A DNA stretch of 64,000 nucleotides from assembly GCF_001884235.1 (NCBI RefSeq), contig NZ_MAOI01000039.1:1-64000 (forward strand), written 5' to 3'. Source of the stretch: Bacillus paramycoides. GTDB taxonomy: Bacteria > Bacillota > Bacilli > Bacillales > Bacillaceae_G. The notes under the pieces were generated by a model. It saw only the letters and a program-made list of their open reading frames with translations. It was not told the origin of the DNA and did not search any database. Position 1 is the first letter of the stretch. The number at the start of each line of letters is the position of its first letter. Below are positions 16,276 to 24,389 of this stretch, one piece after another. The position numbers were made by a program, and so were the translations under genes.

Positions 16276-18585
16276 TTACTTAATACTTTCTAATTCCCAT
16301 TGGTGATAATTACCCGGTGAAGTTGTATGCTCAGATCTTAAAACACGCTCACCAGCACCCACAAGCGGGGCAATACCATTATCTGCAACAGAACTAGTCC
16401 ACTGATTCTCTCTAGATGTTATATAAGTAGAATCAGATTTTATATAGAAGCTCTTCTGATTAGGAATTTTGTCTAATTTAATAGCAGATTTATTCTGTTC
16501 AGTATCTAACCAGCTATAATCATAACCGTTTCCAAAGTTTAAATACTGGTAATTACTATGGCTACTATTCGTAAACTTAAGAAATACTTCTTCATCTTTT
16601 TTGAATGGTTCTTCAGGTTTAGATTTTCCTTTTCTTTCAATCAATACTGGTGTTGCTTGAATGTCTGGTCCATGTATTGCTTGTTGGATAGGACCGAGTC
16701 TCAATCCGTCCCAATTATTCCCCTTAAGCGAAAAGTGTACATATCTCCCATTAATTGATTGATTTAAAGTACCGGCAGACCAAGATTCCTGTACACCTTC
16801 ATAAAAGCGAGCAGATGACTTCAAATAGTACTTTTTACCTTCTACTATAGGTTCGCCAGAATTATCTACTACTAATTTATCGATAGCTTCTAGATAGCTT
16901 TTATTTGAAACAAGAGGCGTGAAGACTTCAGTTTTATTGTCTTTTGCATCAAGAAGCTCAAACTTTGCCTGATATTCTCCAAGAGATGCACGGTTTACTG
17001 CTATGTCTACAGGCTCATTTTCTTTAGATTCATACACATTTGAATTCTGATTTCGAACTAATGTTACCTTTTGGCTCTCACCTTTTTTATTTCGAACCGT
17101 AACAAACATTTCTTCACCCAAATTAAATATCCCTGGTATAACCGATGCATAAATCTTTTTCTTGCTATAATCATAACTGCTATATGATAGAGTTGGTCGT
17201 AGTGCACGATTATCAAAGAAACCAAGGTTCTTACCTCGTTCTAAAAGTGTCCGACTTGGACCATAACGAACTCGTTCTTCGTTTGGGCGACCATTTACTA
17301 TATAATTCGCTACCCAACCTTTATCAGCTATCCCAGTATGTGCAAAGAATTCGTCTAGTGAAAGATTATGATTAATGTTAGCAGGCTTTTCCTTGCCCGT
17401 TCTTGGTGTATAGATTCTATATTTCGGTATAGAACCGTAGTTTGTTTCTACCAATGTAGTAGAAGCATTTACATTTGATGCAAAATGCGACCAATCTCCT
17501 AAATTTACAAATTGTCCATCTTTCATTGTATACACATTCATCGTACTAGTAGGCAAGACTTCAATAGAAAGTGGTGCCCCTTGTTCTACCGCTTTTAATT
17601 CATCCAGTGTTAGGGAAATTTTCACATCCGCTTGACCTTCTATACTATCCATTAGAATTTCAGTTTTATTATTTCCACCTTTTGCTGTAGTTAACAAGTT
17701 GGCTTTATAACGATCTTGTGTTGCCTTTACAGTATTAATAATTTTATTTGCTAATCGAATGTTAAAGTGCGGTGAAACATCTCCAGCAGATGCAGTACCC
17801 GTATTTTTATATTCTAGATGAAGCCTCACATTTGCTGCTTTAGATGAATCAACAGTGGTTGCTGTCGACCAGTCAAAGCTATTAGAGATGCTTTCTGTTT
17901 CCGTTTTTGTATTTGAATAACCATACCCCACATTTATCGATCCCTTACCCGATGGTACAGGACCCGCTGCTGATCCTTCAGCGCCACCTTCACCAGCTAA
18001 GCCAACATTAAAAGAATGTTGTACAGATAAGCTTTTTTCCCAAGTCTTAGTACGTGACTCACCATTTGAGTCTGTAATACTAGCAACAGGAGTAATATCA
18101 ATACGTTTTACAGCAATTTGTAGATTTGGTACATTCGCGATCATAGGGTTAAAATCTATATCAGAATCACTATCATAATGCTCCACTTCATAGCTATCTG
18201 TAAAAGGGTCTCCATCTGAGTTTGCACTCTTAGGATTTGTTATAAATCTCTTTTTTCCAAAGTCTTGCACTAGGTCATATAACTGGGCTTCATTTTTCCC
18301 TGTCTTTTCATTAAATACAATTTTAAATCCTTTTTCTTCCACATCATTAGGAATACCATCTTCGTCCCAATCATTATTTTCCTGAGGCTCTTCCATAATC
18401 ATGACTCCCTTTTTTCCAGAATCGCCATAGATAATATTCTGTCCTTCCTTTAAATTTGTATCTTCTTTAAAGGTTTCTACTTTTCCGTCTTGTTCAGGCT
18501 TTGTTTCAGCTAAAGCAGGGGCTGTTATCGTCAATGCCATAGTTAAACTACTTACTGCACCAAGTATTGGCTTTAATTTTTTCAT
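16276..18585 (-). CDS. PA/Vip1-like binary-toxin binding component without a PA14 domain
   Basis: A 769-residue secreted protein with signal peptide MKKLKPILGAVSSLTMALTI ending ALA-E. The mature part starts with the calcium-binding DWDEDGIPNDVEEKG (72-86) and SDGDPFTD (123-130) motifs of the anthrax protective antigen/Vip1/iota-b family. The heptamerising pore domain follows: a Ser/Thr/Gly-rich strand region (about 185-245), then RLHLEYKNTGTA, equivalent to PA's RLNANIRYVNTGTA, VKISLTLDELKAVEQ and LSLDEFFAHTGI. The N-terminal PA14 domain and furin-type activation site are absent. The C-terminal part (about 590-769) has three repeats starting YYLKSS, VFLKFTNS and FYIKSDS and ends HQWELES, suggesting a beta-trefoil. 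No enzymatic A component is nearby. Upstream are a -10 and a 22-bp direct repeat shared with the adjacent two-component operon. Confidence 0.88.
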   Translation of the reverse strand: MKKLKPILGAVSSLTMALTITAPALAETKPEQDGKVETFKEDTNLKEGQNIIYGDSGKKGVMIMEEPQENNDWDEDGIPNDVEEKGFKIVFNEKTGKNEAQLYDLVQDFGKKRFITNPKSANSDGDPFTDSYEVEHYDSDSDIDFNPMIANVPNLQIAVKRIDITPVASITDSNGESRTKTWEKSLSVQHSFNVGLAGEGGAEGSAAGPVPSGKGSINVGYGYSNTKTETESISNSFDWSTATTVDSSKAANVRLHLEYKNTGTASAGDVSPHFNIRLANKIINTVKATQDRYKANLLTTAKGGNNKTEILMDSIEGQADVKISLTLDELKAVEQGAPLSIEVLPTSTMNVYTMKDGQFVNLGDWSHFASNVNASTTLVETNYGSIPKYRIYTPRTGKEKPANINHNLSLDEFFAHTGIADKGWVANYIVNGRPNEERVRYGPSRTLLERGKNLGFFDNRALRPTLSYSSYDYSKKKIYASVIPGIFNLGEEMFVTVRNKKGESQKVTLVRNQNSNVYESKENEPVDIAVNRASLGEYQAKFELLDAKDNKTEVFTPLVSNKSYLEAIDKLVVDNSGEPIVEGKKYYLKSSARFYEGVQESWSAGTLNQSINGRYVHFSLKGNNWDGLRLGPIQQAIHGPDIQATPVLIERKGKSKPEEPFKKDEEVFLKFTNSSHSNYQYLNFGNGYDYSWLDTEQNKSAIKLDKIPNQKSFYIKSDSTYITSRENQWTSSVADNGIAPLVGAGERVLRSEHTTSPGNYHQWELESIK

Positions 18586-18644
18586 CTTAGTTTTCCTCCA
18601 TATTTCCTATACGTGTTTGAACATCTACTAGTAAGATTGATTTC

Positions 18645-18704
18645 ATAATATCTAACAAGTCTTTCATTTCTCTTTCGCAAATGTTACAAAAGTCTTTCAC
18701 AAAT
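18645..18704 (-). promoter_or_regulatory. Toxin promoter with response-regulator direct repeat
   Basis: Read on the plus strand, CTTTCGCAAAT (18672-18682), 11 bp, and CTTTCACAAAT (18694-18704) form a 22-bp-period direct repeat. A minus-strand -10, TATTAT, lies at 18645-18650, so the site spans roughly -34 to -66. The same 33-bp element (27 of 33 identical) lies at the same distance from the -10 of the neighbouring response-regulator operon. OmpR-family activators bind tandem sites in this position. Confidence 0.65.
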
Positions 18705-18860
18705 CTTTTTTTACTTTATTGATATAACGAGTTCCGTTGCAGAATTTCTTAACACATAGAAAGATGAGAAAATTGCAGAAACGAATTTTATAATCATATT
18801 CTAACCAAACAAAAAGGAAGAAGAAATTTTCTATGCTTGCTCCCTGTTTTACTTTGCTAT

Positions 18861-19046
18861 TTAATAAAATTTAAATATGATAGATGACAAAAATAAAAGG
18901 AACACTACTTTTTTTAAAGTTGTGTTCCTTTTATTGATAAACGATTTAATTATAAAAGATAAAATCCCTATAATTACACATGCGATTCTGCTTAAGAATT
19001 GTCCCAGTTCCGCTGTTTCTCCTAAAATAAAGAAATTAAAATATAA
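18861..19046 (-). pseudogene. C-terminal remnant of an EamA-type transporter
   Basis: An open stretch without a start codon encodes NFFILGETAELGQFLSRIA followed by CVIIGILSFIIKSFINKRNT. This matches the usual end of an EamA/DMT transporter (F-x-L-GE-x-x-x-x-GQ-x-x-G-x-x-LI-x-x-G). Only the final one or two helices remain. A response-regulator-like site lies at 19091-19123 just upstream, so the intact gene may once have been a target of the two-component system. The terminator at 18890 is embedded in its 3' end. Confidence 0.45.
18890..18935. terminator. Bidirectional terminator between the two-component genes and the toxin
   Basis: AAATAAAAGGAACAC pairs with GTGTTCCTTTTATT. It isolates the toxin gene from transcription coming out of the kinase gene. 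Confidence 0.75.
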
Positions 19047-19063
19047 TTACCTTCAATACAGTC

Positions 19064-19123
19064 ATCTTATTATGTATATCTTTCAATTCACTTTCGTAAA
19101 TGTTACAAAAGACCTTCAACCGT
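19064..19123 (-). promoter_or_regulatory. Third, degenerate response-regulator site
   Basis: CTTTCGTAAAT GTTACAAAAGA CCTTCAACCGT (19091-19123) matches the toxin-promoter element closely over its first 22 bp, and the similarity extends to CTTTCAATTCA on the left (19080-19090). A weak -10, TAAGAT, lies at the equivalent spacing (19064-19069). It sits just past the kinase stop codon and in front of the transporter remnant. Confidence 0.4.
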
Positions 19124-19124
19124 C

Positions 19125-20183
19125 TCATTTCTTCTCAGATGTAACAGGAAGAGTAAACCAAAATTCACATCCCTGTTTCCCGTCTTGGCGATCCCGAACA
19201 CCAATTTGTCCTTTATGCAGTTCAACTAGCGATTTTGCAATAGCTAAACCAAGCCCAGAGCCTCCAGATTGTGAACTTCTTGATGGATCCGTTCTAAAGA
19301 AACGGTCAAATATACGCAATTGATCATCTGGAGAAATCCCTTCTCCTTCATCACACAAAGTGAATTGAACTTGCTGCTTCTGTTTATTTTCCTCTACAAT
19401 TAATTCGATTGCTCCACATGTAGGAGAATGCCGAATCGCGTTATGCAACAAATTATTAATAACTCGAGCTATTTTACATGGCATAATCCAAATTCGTGGT
19501 AATGTCTCAGAAACGTGCAATTGCAAATCAATCTCTTTATCTTGCAATAAGATATCATGTGAATCTATTACTTTTAATAGAATACTATCTACATGTATTA
19601 AACTTGGATGAAAAACTTCTTGTCCAAGTTCTAACTTAGAAAGGTCAAATAAATCATTAATTAATCCACTTAATCGTTGTATATCATTTAGGATTGTCTT
19701 TAAATATTGTTGTTTCATATCAGGGTCTTCAATTAATCCATCTTGTAACGCTTCTATCATCAATTGTATGCTAGCCATGGGTGTTCGTAAGTCGTGGGAA
19801 ATATTCGCAATCAGCTCTGTACGTGCTTTCTCTCCTTTTTCTAATTTAGCAAAGCTTTCGTCTAACTTTTTGGCCATTTCTTGAAAAGCTTCCGCTAATT
19901 CTTTAAACTCTTCCGGTTCTTTCCCTATTATGTACATCGTTCCAAATTGTCTATCACTAAATTGTTTGGTTAAGGCAATTAAATTTTGAATAGATCTCAT
20001 AATAGGACGTGTCATTAACCAATAAATAATCGTAGAAATAATCATGGCTACAATTACTATTACTATTAATAATCGTGTCTGTTCTGGTCTAAGTAACATT
20101 TGCCTTTCACTGTACCATATAGAAATTACCATGATACCCGTGCTTAATAAATTCATCAATAAAAGTTGATATCGTAACTTCAT
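19125..20183 (-). CDS. Sensor histidine kinase, intramembrane-sensing type
   Basis: A 352-residue kinase. Two N-terminal membrane helices (about 5-23 and 37-57) are joined by only about 13 residues (YSERQMLLRPEQTR), so there is hardly any external sensor. A HAMP-like linker follows, then the HisKA box ISHDLRTPMAS with His130 and the ATPase motifs NNLLHNAIRH (N), DEGEGIS (G1), FDRFFR (F) and GGSGLGLAI (G2). It phosphorylates the regulator encoded just upstream; the two genes overlap by four bases (ATGA). Such intramembrane kinases usually respond to envelope damage or peptide antibiotics. The signal here is unknown. Confidence 0.93.
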   Translation of the reverse strand: MKLRYQLLLMNLLSTGIMVISIWYSERQMLLRPEQTRLLIVIVIVAMIISTIIYWLMTRPIMRSIQNLIALTKQFSDRQFGTMYIIGKEPEEFKELAEAFQEMAKKLDESFAKLEKGEKARTELIANISHDLRTPMASIQLMIEALQDGLIEDPDMKQQYLKTILNDIQRLSGLINDLFDLSKLELGQEVFHPSLIHVDSILLKVIDSHDILLQDKEIDLQLHVSETLPRIWIMPCKIARVINNLLHNAIRHSPTCGAIELIVEENKQKQQVQFTLCDEGEGISPDDQLRIFDRFFRTDPSRSSQSGGSGLGLAIAKSLVELHKGQIGVRDRQDGKQGCEFWFTLPVTSEKK

Positions 20184-20893
20184 TTATCGTTTCCTCCATC
20201 TGGTTCGAAACAATAACCGATGCCCCAAACCGTATGAACCCAACGGTTCTTTGTTGTATGCTTCTCCAACTTCTCACGTAAACGACTCATTAATACAGTT
20301 ACTGCATTTGTGCAGCCCTCATACTCAAATCCCCAAATTTGTTCAAGAAGTTGAGACCGTGAAAACACCTGTTTAGGATGCTTTGCCATGAGATAAAGCA
20401 CCTCAAACTCTTTCACCGTTAGCTCTATTTCATATTGACAAACAAATACACGTCTTTTTGTTGGATCAATTTTCAAATCTAGAAACTCTATCATTCCTGA
20501 TGCAGACTCTATTCCTTGAATTGTTACTTGACTTCCTCTTCTTAATATAATTTGTACCCTTAATACTAATTCACGAGGTGAAAAGGGTTTTGTTACATAA
20601 TCATCCGCTCCCATTGTTAATCCTAAAATCCGCTCTCTTTCTTCTCCTCTCGCGGTTAACATAATAATCGGCACATTGGAATGTTGGCGAATTTCCTCAC
20701 ATAGTTCCCATCCATCTTTTCCTGGCATCATCAAATCTAAAATAATTAAATCTGGTTGAAATTGTTGAAATACATTCCATCCTTCTGTTCCGTTCACAGC
20801 AGTGTATACTTCATACCCTTCTCTTTCTAAGTACCGTTTACATATCTCTCGTATACTATCTTCATCTTCTATAATTGCAATTCTTGTTTTCAT
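20180..20893 (-). CDS. OmpR-family response regulator
   Basis: A 237-residue regulator. The receiver domain shows the acidic pair (IIEDED), phosphoacceptor Asp53 in LIILDLMMPG, the Thr of MLTARGE and the Lys of VTKPFSP. The C-terminal winged helix (about 140-235) carries LTVKEFEVLYLMAKHPKQVFSR and VLMSRLREKL. It is cotranscribed with the kinase. A 22-bp direct repeat at 20984-21016, 22 bp from the -10, implies autoregulation, and the same element in front of the toxin gene makes the toxin a likely target. GAGGAGAC precedes the ATG. Confidence 0.94.
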   Translation of the reverse strand: MKTRIAIIEDEDSIREICKRYLEREGYEVYTAVNGTEGWNVFQQFQPDLIILDLMMPGKDGWELCEEIRQHSNVPIIMLTARGEERERILGLTMGADDYVTKPFSPRELVLRVQIILRRGSQVTIQGIESASGMIEFLDLKIDPTKRRVFVCQYEIELTVKEFEVLYLMAKHPKQVFSRSQLLEQIWGFEYEGCTNAVTVLMSRLREKLEKHTTKNRWVHTVWGIGYCFEPDGGNDK

Positions 20894-20956
20894 ACATTAA
20901 GTCTCCTCGGTTCCTTCATCAATGGCGATTGATATAAAATCAATATGCGTAAGTTC

Positions 20957-21016
20957 ATATTAGTCTATATACATTGCATTTTCCTTTCAAAAATATAACA
21001 AAACCCTTTCACAAAT
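20957..21016 (-). promoter_or_regulatory. Promoter and response-regulator direct repeat of the two-component operon
   Basis: CTTTCAAAAAT (20984-20994), 11 bp (ATAACAAAACC), and CTTTCACAAAT (21006-21016) repeat with a 22-bp period. The minus-strand -10 TAATAT is at 20957-20962. The distance from the inner edge of the element to the -10 is the same as in the toxin promoter. Confidence 0.65.
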
Positions 21017-21042
21017 ATCATAAAAAATTATCACTCAAGTAA

Positions 21043-21081
21043 AAAAGTTTCTTTTTCAATAACTGAGAAAAAGAAACTTTT
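21043..21081. terminator. Terminator, perfect 15-bp stem
   Basis: AAAAGTTTCTTTTTC and GAAAAAGAAACTTTT flank a short loop. It lies downstream of the PAS kinase gene on the minus strand. The 314 bp between it and that gene hold nothing I recognise. Confidence 0.85.
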
Positions 21082-21395
21082 CACTTTTTAGATATACATG
21101 CAACTTAACCTAAATGGTATTTAGAGCAACCTTCTTTTCCCTAAATTAATTTTTTATCTTCCGTTACATTATGAATTATCAATCTAACTTTTTAAGTGAA
21201 TTTTGAAAGGAGCCTCTTACTTCTATGCATAAAATATAACGTCTACTGAAACTAGGAGTTGTACTTCAAATTCAAGTTACATTATCCCTATTAAATCCAT
21301 TTTTCTTTGCCTGATCAAATTACTTCAGACCACCTATGTTTCTACAAGATAATAGCTTGATCTTTCATTTTCAGAGATTTATTTGCTAGTTATGA

Positions 21396-23198
21396 TTACA
21401 TGCTATTTGCACTAACATCACCAACTGAGTCACCGTTATAAATTGGAAAAAACAGAGTAACAGTAGTTCCTTTCCCAACTTGGCTCTTTATACTTATTTT
21501 TCCACCATGACTTTCAATAATTCGGTAACTCATCATGAGCCCAACACCCGTCCCCTTTTCTTTTGTACTATAAAAAGGTTCACCTAGTCTTTTAATTCTT
21601 TCTGAAGGAATACCTACTCCTTTATCTAAAATACAAATCTTAACCTCGGTACTATTATGTTTTTTCACGCTAATGATGATTTCTTGACCATTTTGTATAG
21701 CCTCAATAGAATTTTGTAAAATACTATAGAAAACTTGTTTTAGTTGAATTTCGCAACACTCAACCAATAAGTTTTCAACATCCATATTTAATGCAATACG
21801 AATATTCTTCATAATTGCTTGTGTACTTATTAAATCGACTACATTATCTAATATAGTACAAAGGTTTTTGGGTTCAAATACTGCAGCATTCGGTTTTGCA
21901 ATAGATAAAAATTCTTGAATAACTTTTTCTATACTACTGATTTCAGAAAGTATTAGGCTTAAATATTCTTTATCCTTCCCTACTTCCTGTTGCAATAATT
22001 GCATGAACCCTTTAATTACTGTTAATGGGTTACGAACTTTATGAGCGATCCCAGCTGCCAATTGCCCTACTGCATTAAGGGTATCTGATTTCTTTAATAA
22101 TTCCGTCGTTATTGTACGCTCTGTAATATCACGTACAATAATCATAATTTTATCCTCAAAAAGCGGTAAAAGTCTTGCTTCAAAATAATAAATTTCATCA
22201 TCTAGTTGTAGAGAATAATCTATTAATACAGGAGCGGATGAAGTTTTTATTTGATTAATAGCCTTCTCAAATTGCTTTATGATAGGAACTGGTAATATCT
22301 CTTGGAATTTCTTCCCTATAAATTCTTCAATTGGAACATAAAATTTGGATATAGCATTAACTTTACAATCCTTAATGGTCCCATCAAGTTCTGACAAAAA
22401 ATACAAATCAGGAATTGCTTTAAAAATTAATTCTAGTTCAGTCGAGGTTTGTTTAAGTTTTTCTTCCATTCTCTTACGCTTAGTTATATCAATTCCAATT
22501 GCTCCAATACTCCACCCTAAATTTGGAATACTATGTAAAATGTTTGACCACATAATAGTTTTTATCTCTCCACTTTTACATGTTATATTCACCTCCCAAT
22601 CTCTAAATTCGTCACCATTATGCAACAACTCGTTACATAACTGATTTCTATAAGGTTTATGAGGGTGTAGCAATTCCATCATTTTGGGATTGTTAATTAT
22701 TTCATCTGCATTATATCCAGTTACTAATTCACATTCCCGATTCCACATAATGATATTTCCTTTTTCATCAATAGCATTAATCATAATCGGCATATTTTGT
22801 AATACACTGCCTAAACAATTTTCTTCATGATTTGTTCTCGTATTTATTTGTGAATCTTTTTCATGAAATTTTTTAAGGTGTAATTGCTGTGTTGCCATCT
22901 CTTCAATTAGATTTGCAATGCATTTAAAATGTGTTATATGAGAATCCGCAATAACCTCTTTATTAATACTTGTTCCTATAACAAAGGTTGCTATATGCTC
23001 CTGCTCAATAATGATGGGAATATGCATTTCTTGGGGCAATTGGATTTTCTGATTATGAAAAAAAGGGTCACCTTTGGAAAATATAACATTTTGATTATTA
23101 TCAAGGAGACAGAATGGAACTTTAGTTAAATTATAAAATTGCTCTGTTATATTCTTAAACTCATTTATATTTATAAGATCTTTAAGTGTGTATTTCAC
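21396..23198 (-). CDS. Soluble PAS-domain sensor histidine kinase
   Basis: A 600-residue cytoplasmic kinase with no membrane helix. The N-terminus (about 1-110, LKDLININEFKNITEQFYNLT and VPFCLLDNNQNVIF) resembles a PocR-type ligand domain. PAS domains follow at about 128-240 (MPIMINAIDEKGNIIMWNRE, GAIGIDITKRK) and 250-362 (YFLSELDGTIKDCKVN, IIVRDITER). HisKA is AAGIAHKVRNPLT with His386, then HATPase_c with QNSIEAI, DKGVGIP and GTGVGL. It resembles sporulation and PAS kinases that feed a phosphorelay. Residue 387, nearly always Glu or Asp next to the phosphorylated His, is Lys here (AAA at 22038-22040), which could impair catalysis. No response regulator is adjacent. Confidence 0.9.
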   Translation of the reverse strand: MKYTLKDLININEFKNITEQFYNLTKVPFCLLDNNQNVIFSKGDPFFHNQKIQLPQEMHIPIIIEQEHIATFVIGTSINKEVIADSHITHFKCIANLIEEMATQQLHLKKFHEKDSQINTRTNHEENCLGSVLQNMPIMINAIDEKGNIIMWNRECELVTGYNADEIINNPKMMELLHPHKPYRNQLCNELLHNGDEFRDWEVNITCKSGEIKTIMWSNILHSIPNLGWSIGAIGIDITKRKRMEEKLKQTSTELELIFKAIPDLYFLSELDGTIKDCKVNAISKFYVPIEEFIGKKFQEILPVPIIKQFEKAINQIKTSSAPVLIDYSLQLDDEIYYFEARLLPLFEDKIMIIVRDITERTITTELLKKSDTLNAVGQLAAGIAHKVRNPLTVIKGFMQLLQQEVGKDKEYLSLILSEISSIEKVIQEFLSIAKPNAAVFEPKNLCTILDNVVDLISTQAIMKNIRIALNMDVENLLVECCEIQLKQVFYSILQNSIEAIQNGQEIIISVKKHNSTEVKICILDKGVGIPSERIKRLGEPFYSTKEKGTGVGLMMSYRIIESHGGKISIKSQVGKGTTVTLFFPIYNGDSVGDVSANSM

Positions 23199-23367
23199 TA
23201 TTTAACCCATCTCCTTTATATTTACTATATCTTTAAGACTCCCCATATAAATTTTCCAACTAGAAGCAATAAACAATTACCTATTACAATGATGCTCTTG
23301 TTCTGAAATACCATAGGATCAACCGCGTACTTGTATAGAGTAATAAAACAAGAGTTTAAAATATAAA

Positions 23368-23406
23368 AAGACCGCAAAGCTTTCTTAAAAAACGCTCCGT
23401 GGCCTT
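23368..23406 (-). terminator. Minus-strand terminator with no intact gene in front of it
   Basis: On the minus strand AAGGCCACGGAGC and GCTTTGCGGTCTT pair with some G-U pairs, followed by TTTTT. It would end a leftward transcript from the 23410-24330 interval. Confidence 0.6.
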
Positions 23407-23885
23407 ATACTTTCTTGTTTCACCTAAATAAAAATCAATTGTATTTCTTTCTAAATCAACGGCACGCTATAAGTAAACTTATTATCCTCTTACTTTTATA
23501 TAAACTATTTAATTCTAAATCGTACTGATAAACCTAGTTTATAATCATCGTACAAACAAAAAACAATCGATATTTCCCTATTATCCTTACTAAGTCGCTT
23601 ACCGTTTACAACATAATACTTAGCTGATGGTATCAACATTTACAAACTAAGCAATTACTGATAGCGTTGTAATCTAAAACGTTATACCGTTTCATCATCC
23701 CTATCAAATCTCAAAATCTTATGTTGCATCATACCTGCCATCTTAAAATGAGCATAAATATCTGGTTAATAATGTTCTCATTAAAAAGCTAGCGGTTTAC
23801 TCATACTTTTCCCCTTCATTATTAGATTCATAACATGAGTATGTCCAAGTTTAATAACACATTTTTAATGATTCACAATTTTTAT

Positions 23886-23927
23886 TCACCGAATTTTTTT
23901 GTCCCCTCCTAAAGACATTTTTTTCAT
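23886..23927 (-). CDS. Possible 13-codon minicistron
   Basis: GGAGGAGAGC precedes an ATG that opens MKKMSLGGDKKIR and a TGA. The ATG overlaps the stop of an upstream open frame as ATGA, the pattern of translational coupling. A second perfect AGGAGG lies inside it. It may be a real leader peptide or the 5' remnant of a gene; I cannot distinguish these. Confidence 0.25.
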   Translation of the reverse strand: MKKMSLGGDKKIR

Positions 23928-24002
23928 GCTCTCCTCCGTAATATAAGACTATTTAGACAACAAAAATAGTTTTTGTAACTTTTGTAACTGATTTTGTAAT
24001 TA

Positions 24003-24079
24003 ATGAAACCAAACATAAGACAAACGCAAAGTATACATAAACCAAACATAAACCAAATACAAACCAAATATAAACCAAC
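24003..24079. repeat. Seven 11-bp tandem repeats
   Basis: Consecutive 11-bp units run from 24003: ATGAAACCAAA, CATAAGACAAA, CGCAAAGTATA, CATAAACCAAA twice, TACAAACCAAA, TATAAACCAAC. The first three are degenerate. Immediately left, TTTTGTAACT recurs at 23971-24000 with a similar period. Eleven bp is close to one helical turn, which suits cooperative protein binding. Confidence 0.8.
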
Positions 24080-24342
24080 TATCAGTTTTTTTGGATAAAA
24101 CCTTATTTCAAACCTCCTCCATCTACAAATCTGTTTAAAAATATGAATTTAGTATTTTATTTACAATCTACTCGACCTATTTTTATACAGCAAACATTTA
24201 ATTACACTCCCACATGACGACTATATTCACAATTTATTGGAGATGAAAAAAAACAGTTGCTAAAGAAATCTCTTGTTTAATAAATAAATTTTATAAAACT
24301 GTAGTACTAAAAATCATTAACACGAATGATAACTTTTATAAA

Positions 24343-24376
24343 AAAGAGAGTCTCATTTTTCAATGAGACTCTCTTT
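24343..24376. terminator. Terminator of the amine operon
   Basis: AAAGAGAGTCTCATT and AATGAGACTCTCTTT form a perfect 15-bp stem just past the MFS remnant. Confidence 0.9.
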
Positions 24377-24389
24377 ACTTTATATATAT

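Larger units (their letters stand above)
23410..24335. other. Gene-poor decaying interval
   Basis: No complete gene is evident across about 900 bp. Minus-strand fragments look coding, for example a stretch reading HFKMAGMMQHKILRFDRDDE before a stop (about 23680-23760). There is a 13-codon frame at 23886-23927 behind GGAGGAG, and an array of 11-bp repeats at 24003-24079. The interval ends in a minus-strand terminator at 23368. Together with the broken MFS gene beside it, this looks like a region losing genes. Confidence 0.5.

Noticed and set aside
18601-18720. PlcR box in the toxin promoter
   Set aside because: I searched for TATGNANNNNTNCATA by eye and found no match; the only structured element is the CTTTC direct repeat.
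18877-19323. Plus-strand open frame of 148 codons across the kinase 3' end
   Set aside because: It runs antisense to conserved kinase ATPase motifs and through a terminator hairpin; no ribosome site.
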